Of a stretch of DNA of 64,000 nt, positions 10,311 through 19,892 are shown piece after piece. Below the pieces are notes generated by a model that saw only the letters and a program-made list of their open reading frames with translations, was not told the DNA's origin and ran no database searches. Origin of the DNA: Castellaniella caeni NBRC 101664 (GTDB lineage Bacteria > Pseudomonadota > Gammaproteobacteria > Burkholderiales > Burkholderiaceae_B). The translations under genes were made by a program, and so were the position numbers. The number at the start of each line of letters is the position of its first letter. Position 1 is the first letter of the stretch. The DNA is taken from positions 1 to 64,000 of the forward strand of contig NZ_BCWN01000008.1 in assembly GCF_001592225.1 (NCBI RefSeq), read 5' to 3'.

Positions 10311-12167
10311 ATGCGCAACGAAGGCGATCTGCAACGCATCGAACCAGTGGCGCCCCGGGGGCAGCCCCCCGAGGCCGTGGCGCGCATGATTCTCGCGGGC
10401 TTCAACCGCCACTATTCGCTCTTTCGCTACAGCGCACAGCGCGCCAAGGCGCTGTTCGAATCAGGCGACTGGCACGGCATCCAGCAGCTCTCGCGCGAGC
10501 GCATCGAATACTACGACACCCGGGTACGCGAATGCGCCATCATGCTGGGCCAGGCGCTGCGCGGCTCGACCCCCGGGCAGACGGCCGCCGACACGGCGCT
10601 GACGCCCGAGCAGCTCGAATTCTGGCAGGCGGCCAAGACCTGCTACATCGCCCTGCTGGCCAGCCATCTGCAGCCCGAGTGCGCCGAGACCTTCTTCAAC
10701 TCGGTGTCCTGCCGCATCCTGCACCGCAATTATTTCAACAACGATTTCCTCTTCGTGCGCCCGGCCATCGCCACCGACTACATCGATGGCTCGCTCACCA
10801 CCTACCGGTCGTACTACCCGCTCACCGAGGGGCTGCTGCCCTGCCTGGTGCGCCTGGTGGCCGACTTCGGCCTGGCCGCGCCATACCACGACTTGCCCGA
10901 CGATGCCCGCCGCCTGGCGCACAAGGGCCTGCGCCACCTGCGCAACGTGCTGCCGCGCGGCCTGGGCAAGCGCCTGGCGGCCGACTGCCAGATCCAGGTG
11001 CTCAACACCCTGTTCTTTCGCAACAAGGGGGCGTACATCGTCGGGCGCCTGATCAACCAGACGGCCATCCACCCCTTTGCCATCGCGCTGCTGCACACGC
11101 CCTCGGGCCACATCCAGCTCGACGCGCTGCTGCACACCAGCGACGACCTGAGCACGCTGTTCAGCTTCACCCGGGCCTATTTTCTGGTGGACATGGAAGC
11201 ACCGGCGGCCTACGTCGATTTCCTGTCGTCGCTGTTTCCGCGCAAGCCCAAGGCCGAGATCTACACCACGCTGGGGTTGCAAAAGCAGGGCAAGACGCTG
11301 TTCTACCGCGATTTCCTGCACCACCTGGGGCATTCGCGCGACGCCTTCGACCACGCGCCCGGCATCCAGGGCATGGTGATGACGGTCTTCACACTGCCTT
11401 CCTACCCCTACGTCTTCAAGCTCATCCGCGACCGCATCGCCAAAGACGGCATGGACGCCCCCACGGTGCGGCAGAAATACCAGCTGGTGAAAAAGCACGA
11501 CCGGGTCGGGCGCATGGCCGACACCTGGGAATACTCGCTGGTGGCGCTGCCGCGCCAGCGTTTCTCGCCCCAGCTGCTCGACAGCCTGCGCCGCGAAGTC
11601 CCCAGCCTGATCGAAGAAACCGACGATCTCATCGTCTTCAAGCACGTCTACATCGAACGGCGCATGACGCCGCTCAACATCTTCCTGGCGAGCGCCTCGG
11701 ATTCCGCGCTGGAAGCCGCCGTACGGCAATACGGCCAGGCCATCCGCGAACTGGCCGCCGCCAACATCTTCCCGGGCGACATGCTGTACAAGAATTTCGG
11801 CGTCACCCGCCTGGGGCGCGTGGTGTTCTATGACTACGACGAAATACAGCGCATGACGGAAATGCAATTTCGCCGCATCCCTCCGGCCCCCAACGAAGAG
11901 GCAGAAATGTCCGGAGAGCCTTGGTATCCCGTGGGCCCCAACGATGTCTTCCCGGAAGAATTCGCGCATTTCCTGCTGGGCGACGCACGCGTGCGGGCCG
12001 CCTTCCTGAAGCATCATGCCCCGCTTTTACAGGCACAATGGTGGCAGGACTGCCGCACCCGGGCTTCCCAGGGGCGGATCGAGGACATCTTCCCCTACGA
12101 CCCCTCGCGGCGCCTGCATTTCCAAGCGGCGGCATCCAGCCCGGACGCCGTCAAGCACCCCCTTTAA
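10311..12167 (+). CDS. aceK: Isocitrate dehydrogenase kinase/phosphatase
   Basis: Bifunctional enzyme that phosphorylates and dephosphorylates isocitrate dehydrogenase to divide carbon between the TCA cycle and the glyoxylate shunt. At 618 residues it is slightly longer than the E. coli protein. The family N-terminus (ILAGFNRHYSLFRYS), the regulatory region and a C-terminal kinase fold (FPGDMLYKNFGVTRLGR, VVFYDYDEI) are all visible. It lies between ivd (4-bp gap) and the thiolase (15-bp gap) and so reads as part of the leucine operon. Leucine breakdown yields acetyl-CoA, which would need the glyoxylate shunt for growth, so the placement is sensible. Confidence 0.96.
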   Translation: MRNEGDLQRIEPVAPRGQPPEAVARMILAGFNRHYSLFRYSAQRAKALFESGDWHGIQQLSRERIEYYDTRVRECAIMLGQALRGSTPGQTAADTALTPEQLEFWQAAKTCYIALLASHLQPECAETFFNSVSCRILHRNYFNNDFLFVRPAIATDYIDGSLTTYRSYYPLTEGLLPCLVRLVADFGLAAPYHDLPDDARRLAHKGLRHLRNVLPRGLGKRLAADCQIQVLNTLFFRNKGAYIVGRLINQTAIHPFAIALLHTPSGHIQLDALLHTSDDLSTLFSFTRAYFLVDMEAPAAYVDFLSSLFPRKPKAEIYTTLGLQKQGKTLFYRDFLHHLGHSRDAFDHAPGIQGMVMTVFTLPSYPYVFKLIRDRIAKDGMDAPTVRQKYQLVKKHDRVGRMADTWEYSLVALPRQRFSPQLLDSLRREVPSLIEETDDLIVFKHVYIERRMTPLNIFLASASDSALEAAVRQYGQAIRELAAANIFPGDMLYKNFGVTRLGRVVFYDYDEIQRMTEMQFRRIPPAPNEEAEMSGEPWYPVGPNDVFPEEFAHFLLGDARVRAAFLKHHAPLLQAQWWQDCRTRASQGRIEDIFPYDPSRRLHFQAAASSPDAVKHPL

Positions 12168-12182
12168 CACCAGGAGTTCACC

Positions 12183-13364
12183 ATGTCCGATTCCATCGTC
12201 ATCGTCTCCGCCGTCCGCACCCCCATGGGGGGGATGATGGGCAGCCTCTCCGGTCTGTCGGCCCACGAGCTGGGGTCGATCGCCATCCGCGCCGCCGTCG
12301 AGCGCGCGGGCATCCCGGGCGAGGCCGTATCCGAAGTCATCATGGGCAACGTGCTGCAGGCGGGCCAGGGCCAGGCCCCGGCGCGCCAGGCGGCCATCGG
12401 CGCCGGCCTGCCCAAGAGCGTGCCCGCCAGCACGCTGCACAAGGTCTGCGGCTCGGGCCTGAAGGCCGTCATGCTGGCCCACGACCTCATCAAGGCCGAA
12501 TCCGCCGACGTGGTGGTGGCCGGCGGCCAGGAAAGCATGAGCAACGCCCCCTACCTGCTGCTGCGCGGCCGCCAGGGCTACCGCTACGGGCATTCCACCG
12601 TCTACGACCACATGGCGCTCGACGGCCTGGAAGACGCCTACCAGCGCGGCACCGCCATGGGCGTGTTCGCCGAAGACTGCGCCTCCAAGTATCACTTCAG
12701 CCGCGAAGAACAAGACGCCTTCTCGCTCGAATCACTGCGCCGCGCGCGCAAGGCCACCGAAGACGGCAGCTTCAAGTGGGAAATCGCGCCGGTCACGGTC
12801 AAGGGCCGCAAGGGCGATACCGTCATCGACACCGACGAAGGCCCCACCAAGGCCATGCCCGAAAAAATCCCCACCCTCAAGCCCGCCTTCAAGAAAGACG
12901 GCACCATCACCGCCGCCAACGCCTCGTCCATTTCCGACGGCGCCTCGGCCCTGGTGGTGATGCGCGAGTCCAAGGCCAAAGCGCTGGGCGTCAAGCCGCT
13001 GGCGCGCATCGTCGCCCACACGCAGCACGCGCAAGAACCCGAATGGTTCACCACCGCCCCGGTGGGCGCCATCCAGAAAATCTTCGCCAAGACCGGCTGG
13101 ACGGCCAAGGACGTCGATCTCTACGAAATCAATGAAGCCTTCGCCGTGGTCACCATGGCGGCTGAAAAAGAACTCGGCATCCCGCACGAGCGCGTCAACA
13201 TCCACGGCGGCGCCACCGCCCTGGGCCACCCCATCGGCGCATCGGGCGCCCGCCTGCTCACCACGCTGCTCGGCGCCCTGCGCCAGACCGGCGGCAAGCG
13301 CGGCATCGCCTCGCTGTGCATCGGCGGCGGCGAAGCCGTGGCGCTGGCCGTCGAGATGCTGTAA
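12183..13364 (+). CDS. Acetyl-CoA C-acetyltransferase (thiolase)
   Basis: Thiolase II-type enzyme of 393 residues that interconverts two acetyl-CoA and acetoacetyl-CoA. The nucleophile is Cys89 (KVCGSG). His349 lies in [10 protein letters not shown] and the second catalytic cysteine is Cys379 in LCIGGGEA. An AGGAG lies about 7 nt before the ATG. In this operon it would consume acetoacetyl-CoA arising from leucine-derived acetoacetate. The PhaA role in PHB synthesis is also possible, since the same enzyme type serves both. Confidence 0.93.
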   Translation: MSDSIVIVSAVRTPMGGMMGSLSGLSAHELGSIAIRAAVERAGIPGEAVSEVIMGNVLQAGQGQAPARQAAIGAGLPKSVPASTLHKVCGSGLKAVMLAHDLIKAESADVVVAGGQESMSNAPYLLLRGRQGYRYGHSTVYDHMALDGLEDAYQRGTAMGVFAEDCASKYHFSREEQDAFSLESLRRARKATEDGSFKWEIAPVTVKGRKGDTVIDTDEGPTKAMPEKIPTLKPAFKKDGTITAANASSISDGASALVVMRESKAKALGVKPLARIVAHTQHAQEPEWFTTAPVGAIQKIFAKTGWTAKDVDLYEINEAFAVVTMAAEKELGIPHERVNIHGGATALGHPIGASGARLLTTLLGALRQTGGKRGIASLCIGGGEAVALAVEML

Positions 13365-13497
13365 GCAAGCCCCCGAAGGGCGGCGCCACGAGCGCCGGCC
13401 TTCCACGTGCGGCGGGCCTGCGATACGCCAGGCCCGGCCACGCACCGCACTCTGGCCCTGGCGTCACAGGGCTCCCAACACCATTCCAGGAAACGAC

Positions 13498-15099
13498 ATG
13501 CCGGTCATCGAGTCTCGCGTCAACCCGCGTTCAGCAGAATTCCAGGACAACGCCCGCGCCATGCGTGCGCTCACCGACGACCTGCGGGCCCAGATCGCCC
13601 GCACGGCCCTGGGCGGCAGCGAAGCGGCGCGCGCCAGGCACCTGGCGCGCGGCAAGCTGCTGCCGCGCGAGCGCGTCGAGCGGCTGCTGGACCCCGGCAC
13701 CCCGTTTCTGGAGCTTTCCCCCCTGGCCGCCCACGACGTCTACGACAATGCCTCGCCCGGCGCGGGCCTCATCACCGGCATCGGGCGCGTGAGCGGCACC
13801 GAATGCGTCATCGTCTGCAACGACGCCACCGTCAAGGGCGGCACCTATTACCCGCTGACGGTGAAAAAACACCTGCGCGCCCAAGAGGTCGCCCAGCAAA
13901 ACCACCTGCCCTGCGTGTACCTGGTCGATTCCGGCGGGGCCAACCTGCCCAACCAGGACGAAGTCTTTCCCGACCGCGAACACTTCGGGCGCATCTTCTA
14001 CAACCAGGCCGTGATGTCGTCCATGAACATCGCCCAGCTGGCCGTGGTGATGGGCTCGTGTACGGCGGGCGGCGCCTACGTGCCCGCCATGAGCGACGAA
14101 TCCATCATCGTGCGTAACCAAGGCACCATTTTCCTGGGTGGCCCGCCGCTGGTGAAGGCGGCCACCGGCGAAGAGGTGTCCGCCGAAGACCTGGGCGGCG
14201 GCGACGTACACACCCGGCTCTCGGGCGTGGCCGACCACCTGGCCGAAGACGACACGCACGCCCTGCGCCTGGCGCGCGAGGCCGTCGCGCGCCTGCACCG
14301 CCCGCCCCTGCCCGACGCGGGCCCCTGGGACGAGCCCGTCTACGACCCCGCCGAACTCGACGGCATCATCCCGCAAGACACGCGCAAGCCCTACGACGTG
14401 CGCGAGGTCATCGCGCGCATCGTCGATGGCTCCAACTTCGAAGAGTTCAAGGCGCGCTTCGGCACGACGCTGGTCACCGGCTTTGCCACGATCTACGGCA
14501 TGCCCGTGGGCATCATCGCCAACAACGGCATTCTGTTTTCCGAAGCGGCGCAAAAGGGCACGCACTTCATCGAGCTGTGCTGCCAGCGCAACATCCCCCT
14601 GGTCTTTCTGCAGAACATCAGCGGCTTCATGGTGGGCCGCAAATACGAAAACGAAGGCATCGCGCGCCACGGCGCCAAGATGGTCACGGCGGTTTCCACC
14701 GCCTCGGTGCCCAAATTCACCGTGCTCATCGGCGGTTCGTTTGGCGCGGGCAACTACGGCATGTGCGGGCGCGCCTTCGGCCCCCGGCTGCTGTTCCTGT
14801 GGCCCAACGCGCGCATCTCGGTGATGGGCGGCGAGCAGGCCGCCAGCGTGCTGGCCACGGTGCGCCGCGACAACATCGAACGCAAGGGCGGGCAGTGGTC
14901 GGCGGACGAGGAAGAAGCCTTCAAAGCCCCCATCCGCGCGCAGTACGAACACGAAGGCCACCCGTATTACGCCAGCGCCCGGCTGTGGGACGACGGCATC
15001 ATCGCCCCCTCGGACACGCGCCGCGTGCTGGGCCTGGGGCTGGCCGCCGCCCGCCACGCCCCGGTCGAAGCCACGCGCTTTGGCGTGTTCCGCATGTAA
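13498..15099 (+). CDS. mccB: Methylcrotonyl-CoA carboxylase, carboxyltransferase (beta) subunit
   Basis: Transfers CO2 from biotin to 3-methylcrotonyl-CoA to give 3-methylglutaconyl-CoA. The protein has 533 residues with two crotonase-like carboxyltransferase halves. Visible family motifs are [31 protein letters not shown] (typical of MccB rather than PccB), [14 protein letters not shown] and [14 protein letters not shown] 13498 follows a weak AGGAAA purine stretch. A 133-bp gap separates it from the thiolase. mccA follows after 15 bp. Confidence 0.94.
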   Translation: MPVIESRVNPRSAEFQDNARAMRALTDDLRAQIARTALGGSEAARARHLARGKLLPRERVERLLDPGTPFLELSPLAAHDVYDNASPGAGLITGIGRVSGTECVIVCNDATVKGGTYYPLTVKKHLRAQEVAQQNHLPCVYLVDSGGANLPNQDEVFPDREHFGRIFYNQAVMSSMNIAQLAVVMGSCTAGGAYVPAMSDESIIVRNQGTIFLGGPPLVKAATGEEVSAEDLGGGDVHTRLSGVADHLAEDDTHALRLAREAVARLHRPPLPDAGPWDEPVYDPAELDGIIPQDTRKPYDVREVIARIVDGSNFEEFKARFGTTLVTGFATIYGMPVGIIANNGILFSEAAQKGTHFIELCCQRNIPLVFLQNISGFMVGRKYENEGIARHGAKMVTAVSTASVPKFTVLIGGSFGAGNYGMCGRAFGPRLLFLWPNARISVMGGEQAASVLATVRRDNIERKGGQWSADEEEAFKAPIRAQYEHEGHPYYASARLWDDGIIAPSDTRRVLGLGLAAARHAPVEATRFGVFRM

Positions 15100-15114
15100 G
15101 AGCCAGGAGACCTC

Positions 15115-17208
15115 ATGTTCGACAAGATTCTGATCGCCAACCGTGGCGAGATTGCCTGCCGCATCGCGGCCACCGCCCGGCGCCTGGGCATCCGCACCGT
15201 CGCGGTGTATTCCGAAGCCGACGCCGGGGCACGCCACGTGCAGGCCTGCGACGAGGCCGTGTGCATCGGCGGGCCCGAGCCCAAGGCCAGCTATCTGCGC
15301 GCTGACGCCATCCTGCAGGCGGCGCAGCAGACAGGCGCCCAGGCCATCCACCCAGGCTATGGCTTTCTCTCTGAAAACGCCGAGTTTGCCGCAGCCTGCA
15401 CCCAGGCCGGGCTGGCCTTTATCGGCCCCCCAGCCCAGGCGATCGCCTCGATGGGCAGCAAATCGGCGGCCAAGGCGCTGATGGCGACGGCCAATGTGCC
15501 GTTGGTCCCCGGCTACTACGGCGAGCGGCAAGAGCCCGAATTCCTGCAAGAGCAAGCGCGCGCCATCGGCTACCCCGTGCTCATCAAGGCCAGCGCCGGC
15601 GGCGGGGGCAAGGGCATGCGCATCGTCGAGACCGACGCCGCCTTTGCCGACGCCCTGGCCTCCTGCCAGCGCGAGGCCGCCAGCAGCTTCGGCAATCCGC
15701 TGGTGCTCGTCGAACGCTACCTGCAAAAGCCGCGCCACATCGAAATCCAGGTCTTTGCCGACACCCAGGGACAGTGCGTCTACCTGTTCGAGCGCGACTG
15801 CTCGGTGCAACGCCGCTTTCAAAAGGTGGTCGAAGAAGCCCCGGCCCCAGGCATGACGCCCGAGCGGCGCGCGGCCATGGGCGAGGCCGCCGTGGCCGCC
15901 GCCCAGGCCGTGGGCTATGTGGGCGCCGGCACGGTGGAATTCATCGCCGAACCCGATGGGCGCTTCTATTTCATGGAGATGAACACCCGCCTGCAGGTCG
16001 AACACCCCGTCACCGAGGCCATCACGGGCCAGGATCTGGTCGAATGGCAGCTGCGCGTGGCGGCGGGCGAGCCCCTGCCGCTGCGGCAAGACCAGCTGCA
16101 CATCCACGGGCACGCCATCGAGGCGCGCATCTACGCTGAAAACCCCGACAAAGACTTTCTGCCCAGCATCGGCCACCTGGACGTGCTGCGCTGGCCCGCC
16201 CACGTCTCGTTCCAGACGGGCCCGGTGCGCGTGGACGGCGGCGTGCGCGAAGACGACACCATCACCCCGTATTACGACCCGATGATCGCCAAGCTCATCG
16301 TGCACGGCAAGGATCGCGAAGAGGCGCGCCAGCGCATGCGCCACGCCCTGGCCGCCGTGCGGGCGACCGGGCTGCACACCAACATCGCGTTCCTGGGCCG
16401 CCTGATGGGCGACCCGGATTTCGCTGCCGCGCGCCTGGATACCGGGCTGATCCCGCGCGAGCACGAGCGGCTGTCCCCGGCGGCCGCGGCGGCCCCGGAT
16501 GACGCGCTGGCCCTGGCCTGCGCCGCGCTGCTGGGCCGACCCGGACAGCCGGCCTCTGGCCAGGTCATGCAATCCCAGACCGCTCAGTTCCCTGCTGCGC
16601 AACACCCAGCCGCCACACCCGCTGGCAGCCAGGCGCAGGCCCCGACCCTGGCTGCCAGCCCCTGGCTGGCCACCGACGGCTGGCGCGTGGGCGGCGTCTA
16701 CGCGCGCACGCTGCCGCTGCAAGACACGCAAGGCGAGCGCCTGATCCACGCGCGCCGCACCGGCACCGACTGGTTCCTGGCCATCGACGGGGGCGAATTC
16801 CAGGCCTTTTCCTGGCAGGCGGATCACCGCCACCCCGGACAGCTGCGCGTGCGGCTGGGCGGCCACGAGGTGCGCGGCGAGGTCTACCAAAAGGCCTTGC
16901 GGCTGGACGTCTTTGCCGCGGGCCAGCGCACCACGCTCGCCTGGAACGACCCCATCGCCCTGGCCACCGGGCAGGCCGACGCGGCGGGCGGCGGGCTCAC
17001 GGCGCCCATGCCGGGCAAGATCCTGTCGGTCGCCGTGGCGCCTGGCGACACGGTCAAGCAAGGCCAGCCGCTGGTGGTGATGGAAGCCATGAAAATGGAG
17101 CACACCATCGAAGCCCCCCACGACGGCGTTGTACAAGAAGTGTTCTACGCCGTGGGCGACCAGGTGCAGGAAGGCGTGACGCTGATCGGGCTGGAGGCGG
17201 CGGACTGA
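15115..17208 (+). CDS. mccA: Methylcrotonyl-CoA carboxylase, biotin carboxylase/carrier (alpha) subunit
   Basis: Carboxylates its own biotin with bicarbonate and ATP for the MccB subunit; 697 residues. The order is biotin-carboxylase N-domain (FDKILIANRGEIACRI), ATP-grasp (SAGGGGKGMRIV, about 160-170; EMNTRLQVEHPVTE) and biotin-carboxylase C-domain. A linker region with a Gln/Ala/Pro-rich insert (about 480-515) follows, then a C-terminal biotinyl domain with EAMKMEH and biotinylated Lys660. It ends the operon. The enoyl-CoA hydratase (liuC) and HMG-CoA lyase (liuE) often found here are absent. Confidence 0.94.
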   Translation: MFDKILIANRGEIACRIAATARRLGIRTVAVYSEADAGARHVQACDEAVCIGGPEPKASYLRADAILQAAQQTGAQAIHPGYGFLSENAEFAAACTQAGLAFIGPPAQAIASMGSKSAAKALMATANVPLVPGYYGERQEPEFLQEQARAIGYPVLIKASAGGGGKGMRIVETDAAFADALASCQREAASSFGNPLVLVERYLQKPRHIEIQVFADTQGQCVYLFERDCSVQRRFQKVVEEAPAPGMTPERRAAMGEAAVAAAQAVGYVGAGTVEFIAEPDGRFYFMEMNTRLQVEHPVTEAITGQDLVEWQLRVAAGEPLPLRQDQLHIHGHAIEARIYAENPDKDFLPSIGHLDVLRWPAHVSFQTGPVRVDGGVREDDTITPYYDPMIAKLIVHGKDREEARQRMRHALAAVRATGLHTNIAFLGRLMGDPDFAAARLDTGLIPREHERLSPAAAAAPDDALALACAALLGRPGQPASGQVMQSQTAQFPAAQHPAATPAGSQAQAPTLAASPWLATDGWRVGGVYARTLPLQDTQGERLIHARRTGTDWFLAIDGGEFQAFSWQADHRHPGQLRVRLGGHEVRGEVYQKALRLDVFAAGQRTTLAWNDPIALATGQADAAGGGLTAPMPGKILSVAVAPGDTVKQGQPLVVMEAMKMEHTIEAPHDGVVQEVFYAVGDQVQEGVTLIGLEAAD

Positions 17209-17224
17209 AGACTCGCCGCTCAAT

Positions 17225-17261
17225 ACCGGCGTTTGCCTGATAGAATAAGGGAAACGCCGGT
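17225..17261. promoter_or_regulatory. Inverted-repeat operator over an extended -10 promoter of the Xre/RES pair
   Basis: Perfect 10-bp arms ACCGGCGTTT (17225-17234) and AAACGCCGGT (17252-17261) enclose a 17-nt centre containing TGATAGAAT (17238-17246). That is an extended -10 element (TGnTAnAAT). The site lies 22 bp before the antitoxin ATG. This is the expected geometry for autorepression by the Xre-type antitoxin. Confidence 0.6.
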
Positions 17262-17283
17262 TCCACACCGAGGGTCTTGCGCC

Positions 17284-17733
17284 ATGTATGCCGAAGTACT
17301 ACGTCCGCCCGCTTACGCTGCCTACCGCAGCCGCCTCAGCGCCTTGCTGGGCATCCCCGACGATGCCAGCGAAATCCAGATCCACGAGCGCATCGTCCAG
17401 GGCTTCCCCGCCGACCGGCTGATCGAACTCTGCGAGCAGGGCGACATGAGCCCCACCGAGCGCGACCAGATCATCCCCCTGCGCACGCTCAAGAACCGCC
17501 TCGAAAAAAGCCAGCCCCTCACCGTTGCCGAAAGCGACCGGCTTTTCCGGGCGGCCCACATCACGGCAATGGCCGAGACCATCTTTCGCAGCCGCGACAA
17601 GGCCAGGCGCTGGCTCAACAAGCCCAAGACGCGCTTCGACGGCCACAGCCCCGTGAGCATGCTGGCCAGCCTGCAAGGCACCCGCCAGGTAGAAGAAATG
17701 CTCATTCAGCTGGCCGAGGGGTACTCTTTTTGA
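17284..17733 (+). CDS. Xre/MbcA/ParS-type antitoxin
   Basis: Antitoxin of a RES-type (MbcT-like) toxin-antitoxin pair; 149 residues. The N-terminal helical region (YRSRLSALLGIPDDASE) is followed by a DNA-binding Xre-like core (SPTERDQIIPLRTLKNRLEKSQPLTVAESDRLFR). The C-terminal DUF2384/MbcA domain has the family hallmark ARRWLNKPKTRFDGHSPVSML and ends with a toxin-blocking tail. ATG 17284 is chosen because upstream in-frame sequence lies inside the operator hairpin. The stop overlaps the toxin start by 4 nt. Confidence 0.86.
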   Translation: MYAEVLRPPAYAAYRSRLSALLGIPDDASEIQIHERIVQGFPADRLIELCEQGDMSPTERDQIIPLRTLKNRLEKSQPLTVAESDRLFRAAHITAMAETIFRSRDKARRWLNKPKTRFDGHSPVSMLASLQGTRQVEEMLIQLAEGYSF

Positions 17734-18179
17734 TCCTGTGGCGCATCAGCGCGTTTCCCGATCTCAGTGGGCGCGGTGGCCTGTTCGCCTCGGGCCGCTG
17801 GCATCGCGCAGGGCGCCCCATCGTCTACCTGACTGAAACCCCGGCCAGCGCCATGCTCGAAGTGCTGGTGCATCTGGAGATCGACCCCGAAGACGTGCCC
17901 GAACAACTGCGGCTGATGCGCATCCATATCCCCGACGCCCTCGTGACCAGCCAAGATGCCCTGTCCCTGCCCGACGACTGGCCAGAGCGCCAGGCCCTCA
18001 CGCAGCAGATCGGGGACACCTGGCTGGAAGAAGGCGCCACCGCCCTCTTGCGCGTGCCCAGCGCCATCATGCCCCACACAGACAACTGGCTATTCAATCC
18101 AAGCCATCCGCTGTCCGGCCAGGCGACGCTGAGCATCGAAACCCTGCAGCTGGATCAGCGGCTGTTCAGGCGCCGGTAG
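17730..18179 (+). CDS. RES-domain toxin (NAD-degrading family)
   Basis: Toxin of 149 residues; characterised RES toxins deplete NAD+ by ADP-ribosyl-transferase-like chemistry. The frame opens with TTG at 17730 overlapping the antitoxin stop (TTGA), giving LILWRISAFPDLSGRGG, the normal RES N-terminus. No ATG or GTG lies nearby in frame. Conserved elements are LWR, GRWHRAGRPIVYLTETPASA and LEVLVHLE, which supply the Arg/Tyr/Glu pocket, plus the C-terminal NWLFNPSHPL. Translational coupling to the antitoxin through the overlap is likely. Confidence 0.86.
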   Translation: MILWRISAFPDLSGRGGLFASGRWHRAGRPIVYLTETPASAMLEVLVHLEIDPEDVPEQLRLMRIHIPDALVTSQDALSLPDDWPERQALTQQIGDTWLEEGATALLRVPSAIMPHTDNWLFNPSHPLSGQATLSIETLQLDQRLFRRR

Positions 18180-18368
18180 AGGGGCTGCGGCACGAGCTGC
18201 CCATCACGGCCCCAGCGCCGCCGCGCGCAGCGCGAAATCAACCAGGCTGTCGAGGTGCCGGAATGGTTCGCCCAAATTCGTCAGTCGGGCGCTTTGAATT
18301 CGCAGGTTCGCCCGCAGACTTTCGGCAGGCCAAGTACACTAGGCAGAGACACCGCTTTACCAACTGCC

Positions 18369-18836
18369 ATGTACGACATCCTGGTCTATCTGTTCGAAAA
18401 CTATTACACGCCGCAGGCCTGCCCCAAGGCCGAGGTGCTGGCTAGCAAGCTGGCCGCCGTCGGGTTCGAAGACGAGGACATCGACGACGCCCTGAGCTGG
18501 CTGCGCGACCTGGCCAGCACGACCGAGCACTGCGTCACCTTGGGGGCGGTACACCCCCATGCGCACCAGGCCTCGCGGCTGTACACCGACGACGAATACC
18601 AGGCACTGGGCAGCGAGGCCATCGGCTTCATCATGTTTCTCGAAAGCTCGGGCAGCCTGCCCACGGCCTACCGCGAAATCCTCATCGAGGCCGCGCAGTC
18701 GGCCCGTCATTCGCCGCTGTCCATCGCCGAGATCAAGGTGCTGGCGCTGATGGTGCTCTGGAGCCAGCAAGCCGAGGTTGATCATCTGGTGTTCGAAGAA
18801 CTGCTGGCCGACGATCAGAAACGGCCTTTCCACTGA
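18369..18836 (+). CDS. smg: Smg/DUF494 family protein
   Basis: Small protein of 155 residues matching the Smg family ([42 protein letters not shown]). Function is not established. In related beta-proteobacteria smg normally lies between dprA and topB. Here dprA is not next to it: the 189 bp upstream hold no recognisable gene and the Xre/RES pair lies before that. ATG 18369 gives the canonical N-terminus. Confidence 0.88.
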   Translation: MYDILVYLFENYYTPQACPKAEVLASKLAAVGFEDEDIDDALSWLRDLASTTEHCVTLGAVHPHAHQASRLYTDDEYQALGSEAIGFIMFLESSGSLPTAYREILIEAAQSARHSPLSIAEIKVLALMVLWSQQAEVDHLVFEELLADDQKRPFH

Positions 18837-18879
18837 CCAGCGGCTCCTGGCTCAAGGCCCTCCGATACGCGATACTGGC

Positions 18880-19887
18880 GTGCCTTCCTTCCCCCCTTAC
18901 GTAGGACGCTTCGCCCCCAGCCCCAGCGGGCCGCTGCACGCGGGTTCGCTGGTGGCGGCGCTGGCCAGCTATCTGGACGCGCGCGCCCAGCACGGGCACT
19001 GGCTGGTGCGCATCGAAGACATCGATGAACCACGCACGGTGCCGGGCGCCGACCGCATCATTTTGCGGCAGCTGCAGGCCCTGGGCCTGCACTGGGACGC
19101 CGCCCCCGTCTGGCAGACGCAGCGCCACGCGCTGTACGCGCAGGCGTTCGCCCGGCTGCGGGCGGCGAACCGCGTCTACGCCTGCCACTGCACGCGACGC
19201 GAACTGCCGCCCGGGCCTTACCCGGGCACGTGCCGCCCGACCATGGTGGGAGCCAGCGCCCACGCCGGGCGGCACGCCCCCGCGAGCCCCCCGAGCGACG
19301 AGGGCCCACTGTTCGCATCCGTAGTAGTGGATGATAAGCCGAACGACGGTGTGCCAAATACCGCTTTGCCACGCGATCCAGCCCAGTCAGGCAAGCCACC
19401 GCCGCAGACACCTCGCGCCCGCAAAGCAGCCTGGCGCTTTCTGGTGGAATCGGGCATCGAAACCTTTCGCGACCGCTGGCTGGGCACGCAAAGTCAGGAC
19501 GTGGCCGCCGCCGTGGGCGACTTCATCATTCGTCGCGCCGACGGCTTGTGGGCCTACCAGCTGGTCGTGGTGGTGGACGACGCGCGGCAGGGCGTGACGG
19601 ACATCGTGCGCGGCGCCGACCTGCTGGATTCCACCGCCCGGCAACAGCACCTGGCGCGCGCGCTGGGCCTGCGCTATCCACGCGTGATGCACGTGCCGCT
19701 GATCCTGGACGCCGCCGGGCGCAAGCTGTCCAAGCAGAACCACGCTCCGGCCCTCAACCTGGACGCGCCGCTGGAATGCCTGCAACAGGCCTGGCAGGCC
19801 CTGGGATTCGCGCGGCTGTCCGTCGCCACCCTCGACGCATTCTGGCCGCAGGCAACCGCCCAATGGGCGCGGCGCTTCGTGCCATAA
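18880..19887 (+). CDS. gluQ: Glutamyl-Q tRNA(Asp) synthetase (GluQRS) with an internal insert
   Basis: Class I synthetase paralogue that attaches glutamate to queuosine-34 of tRNA-Asp; it lacks the anticodon-binding domain of GltX. Motifs: HIGH-like [19 protein letters not shown], zinc-binding Cys-x-Cys...Tyr-x3-Cys ([19 protein letters not shown]) and KMSKS-like GRKLSKQN. The GTG at 18880 gives the usual start ([14 protein letters not shown]) with 335 residues. That is longer than usual because of an extra stretch after the zinc site (about residues 123-180), with different codon character. It converges on the next gene with a 5-bp gap. Confidence 0.9.
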   Translation: MPSFPPYVGRFAPSPSGPLHAGSLVAALASYLDARAQHGHWLVRIEDIDEPRTVPGADRIILRQLQALGLHWDAAPVWQTQRHALYAQAFARLRAANRVYACHCTRRELPPGPYPGTCRPTMVGASAHAGRHAPASPPSDEGPLFASVVVDDKPNDGVPNTALPRDPAQSGKPPPQTPRARKAAWRFLVESGIETFRDRWLGTQSQDVAAAVGDFIIRRADGLWAYQLVVVVDDARQGVTDIVRGADLLDSTARQQHLARALGLRYPRVMHVPLILDAAGRKLSKQNHAPALNLDAPLECLQQAWQALGFARLSVATLDAFWPQATAQWARRFVP

Positions 19888-19892
19888 AGCCC

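Noticed and set aside
13531-17268. A 1245-codon open frame on the minus strand opposite mccB and mccA
   Set aside because: It is antisense to two unmistakable carboxylase genes. Its translation is His/Gly/Arg/Ala-rich with no domain, a normal by-product of high-GC codon bias.
18180-18368. Remnant of dprA before smg
   Set aside because: Translations of the 189-bp gap show no DprA-like sequence on either strand, so only absence can be stated, not a pseudogene.
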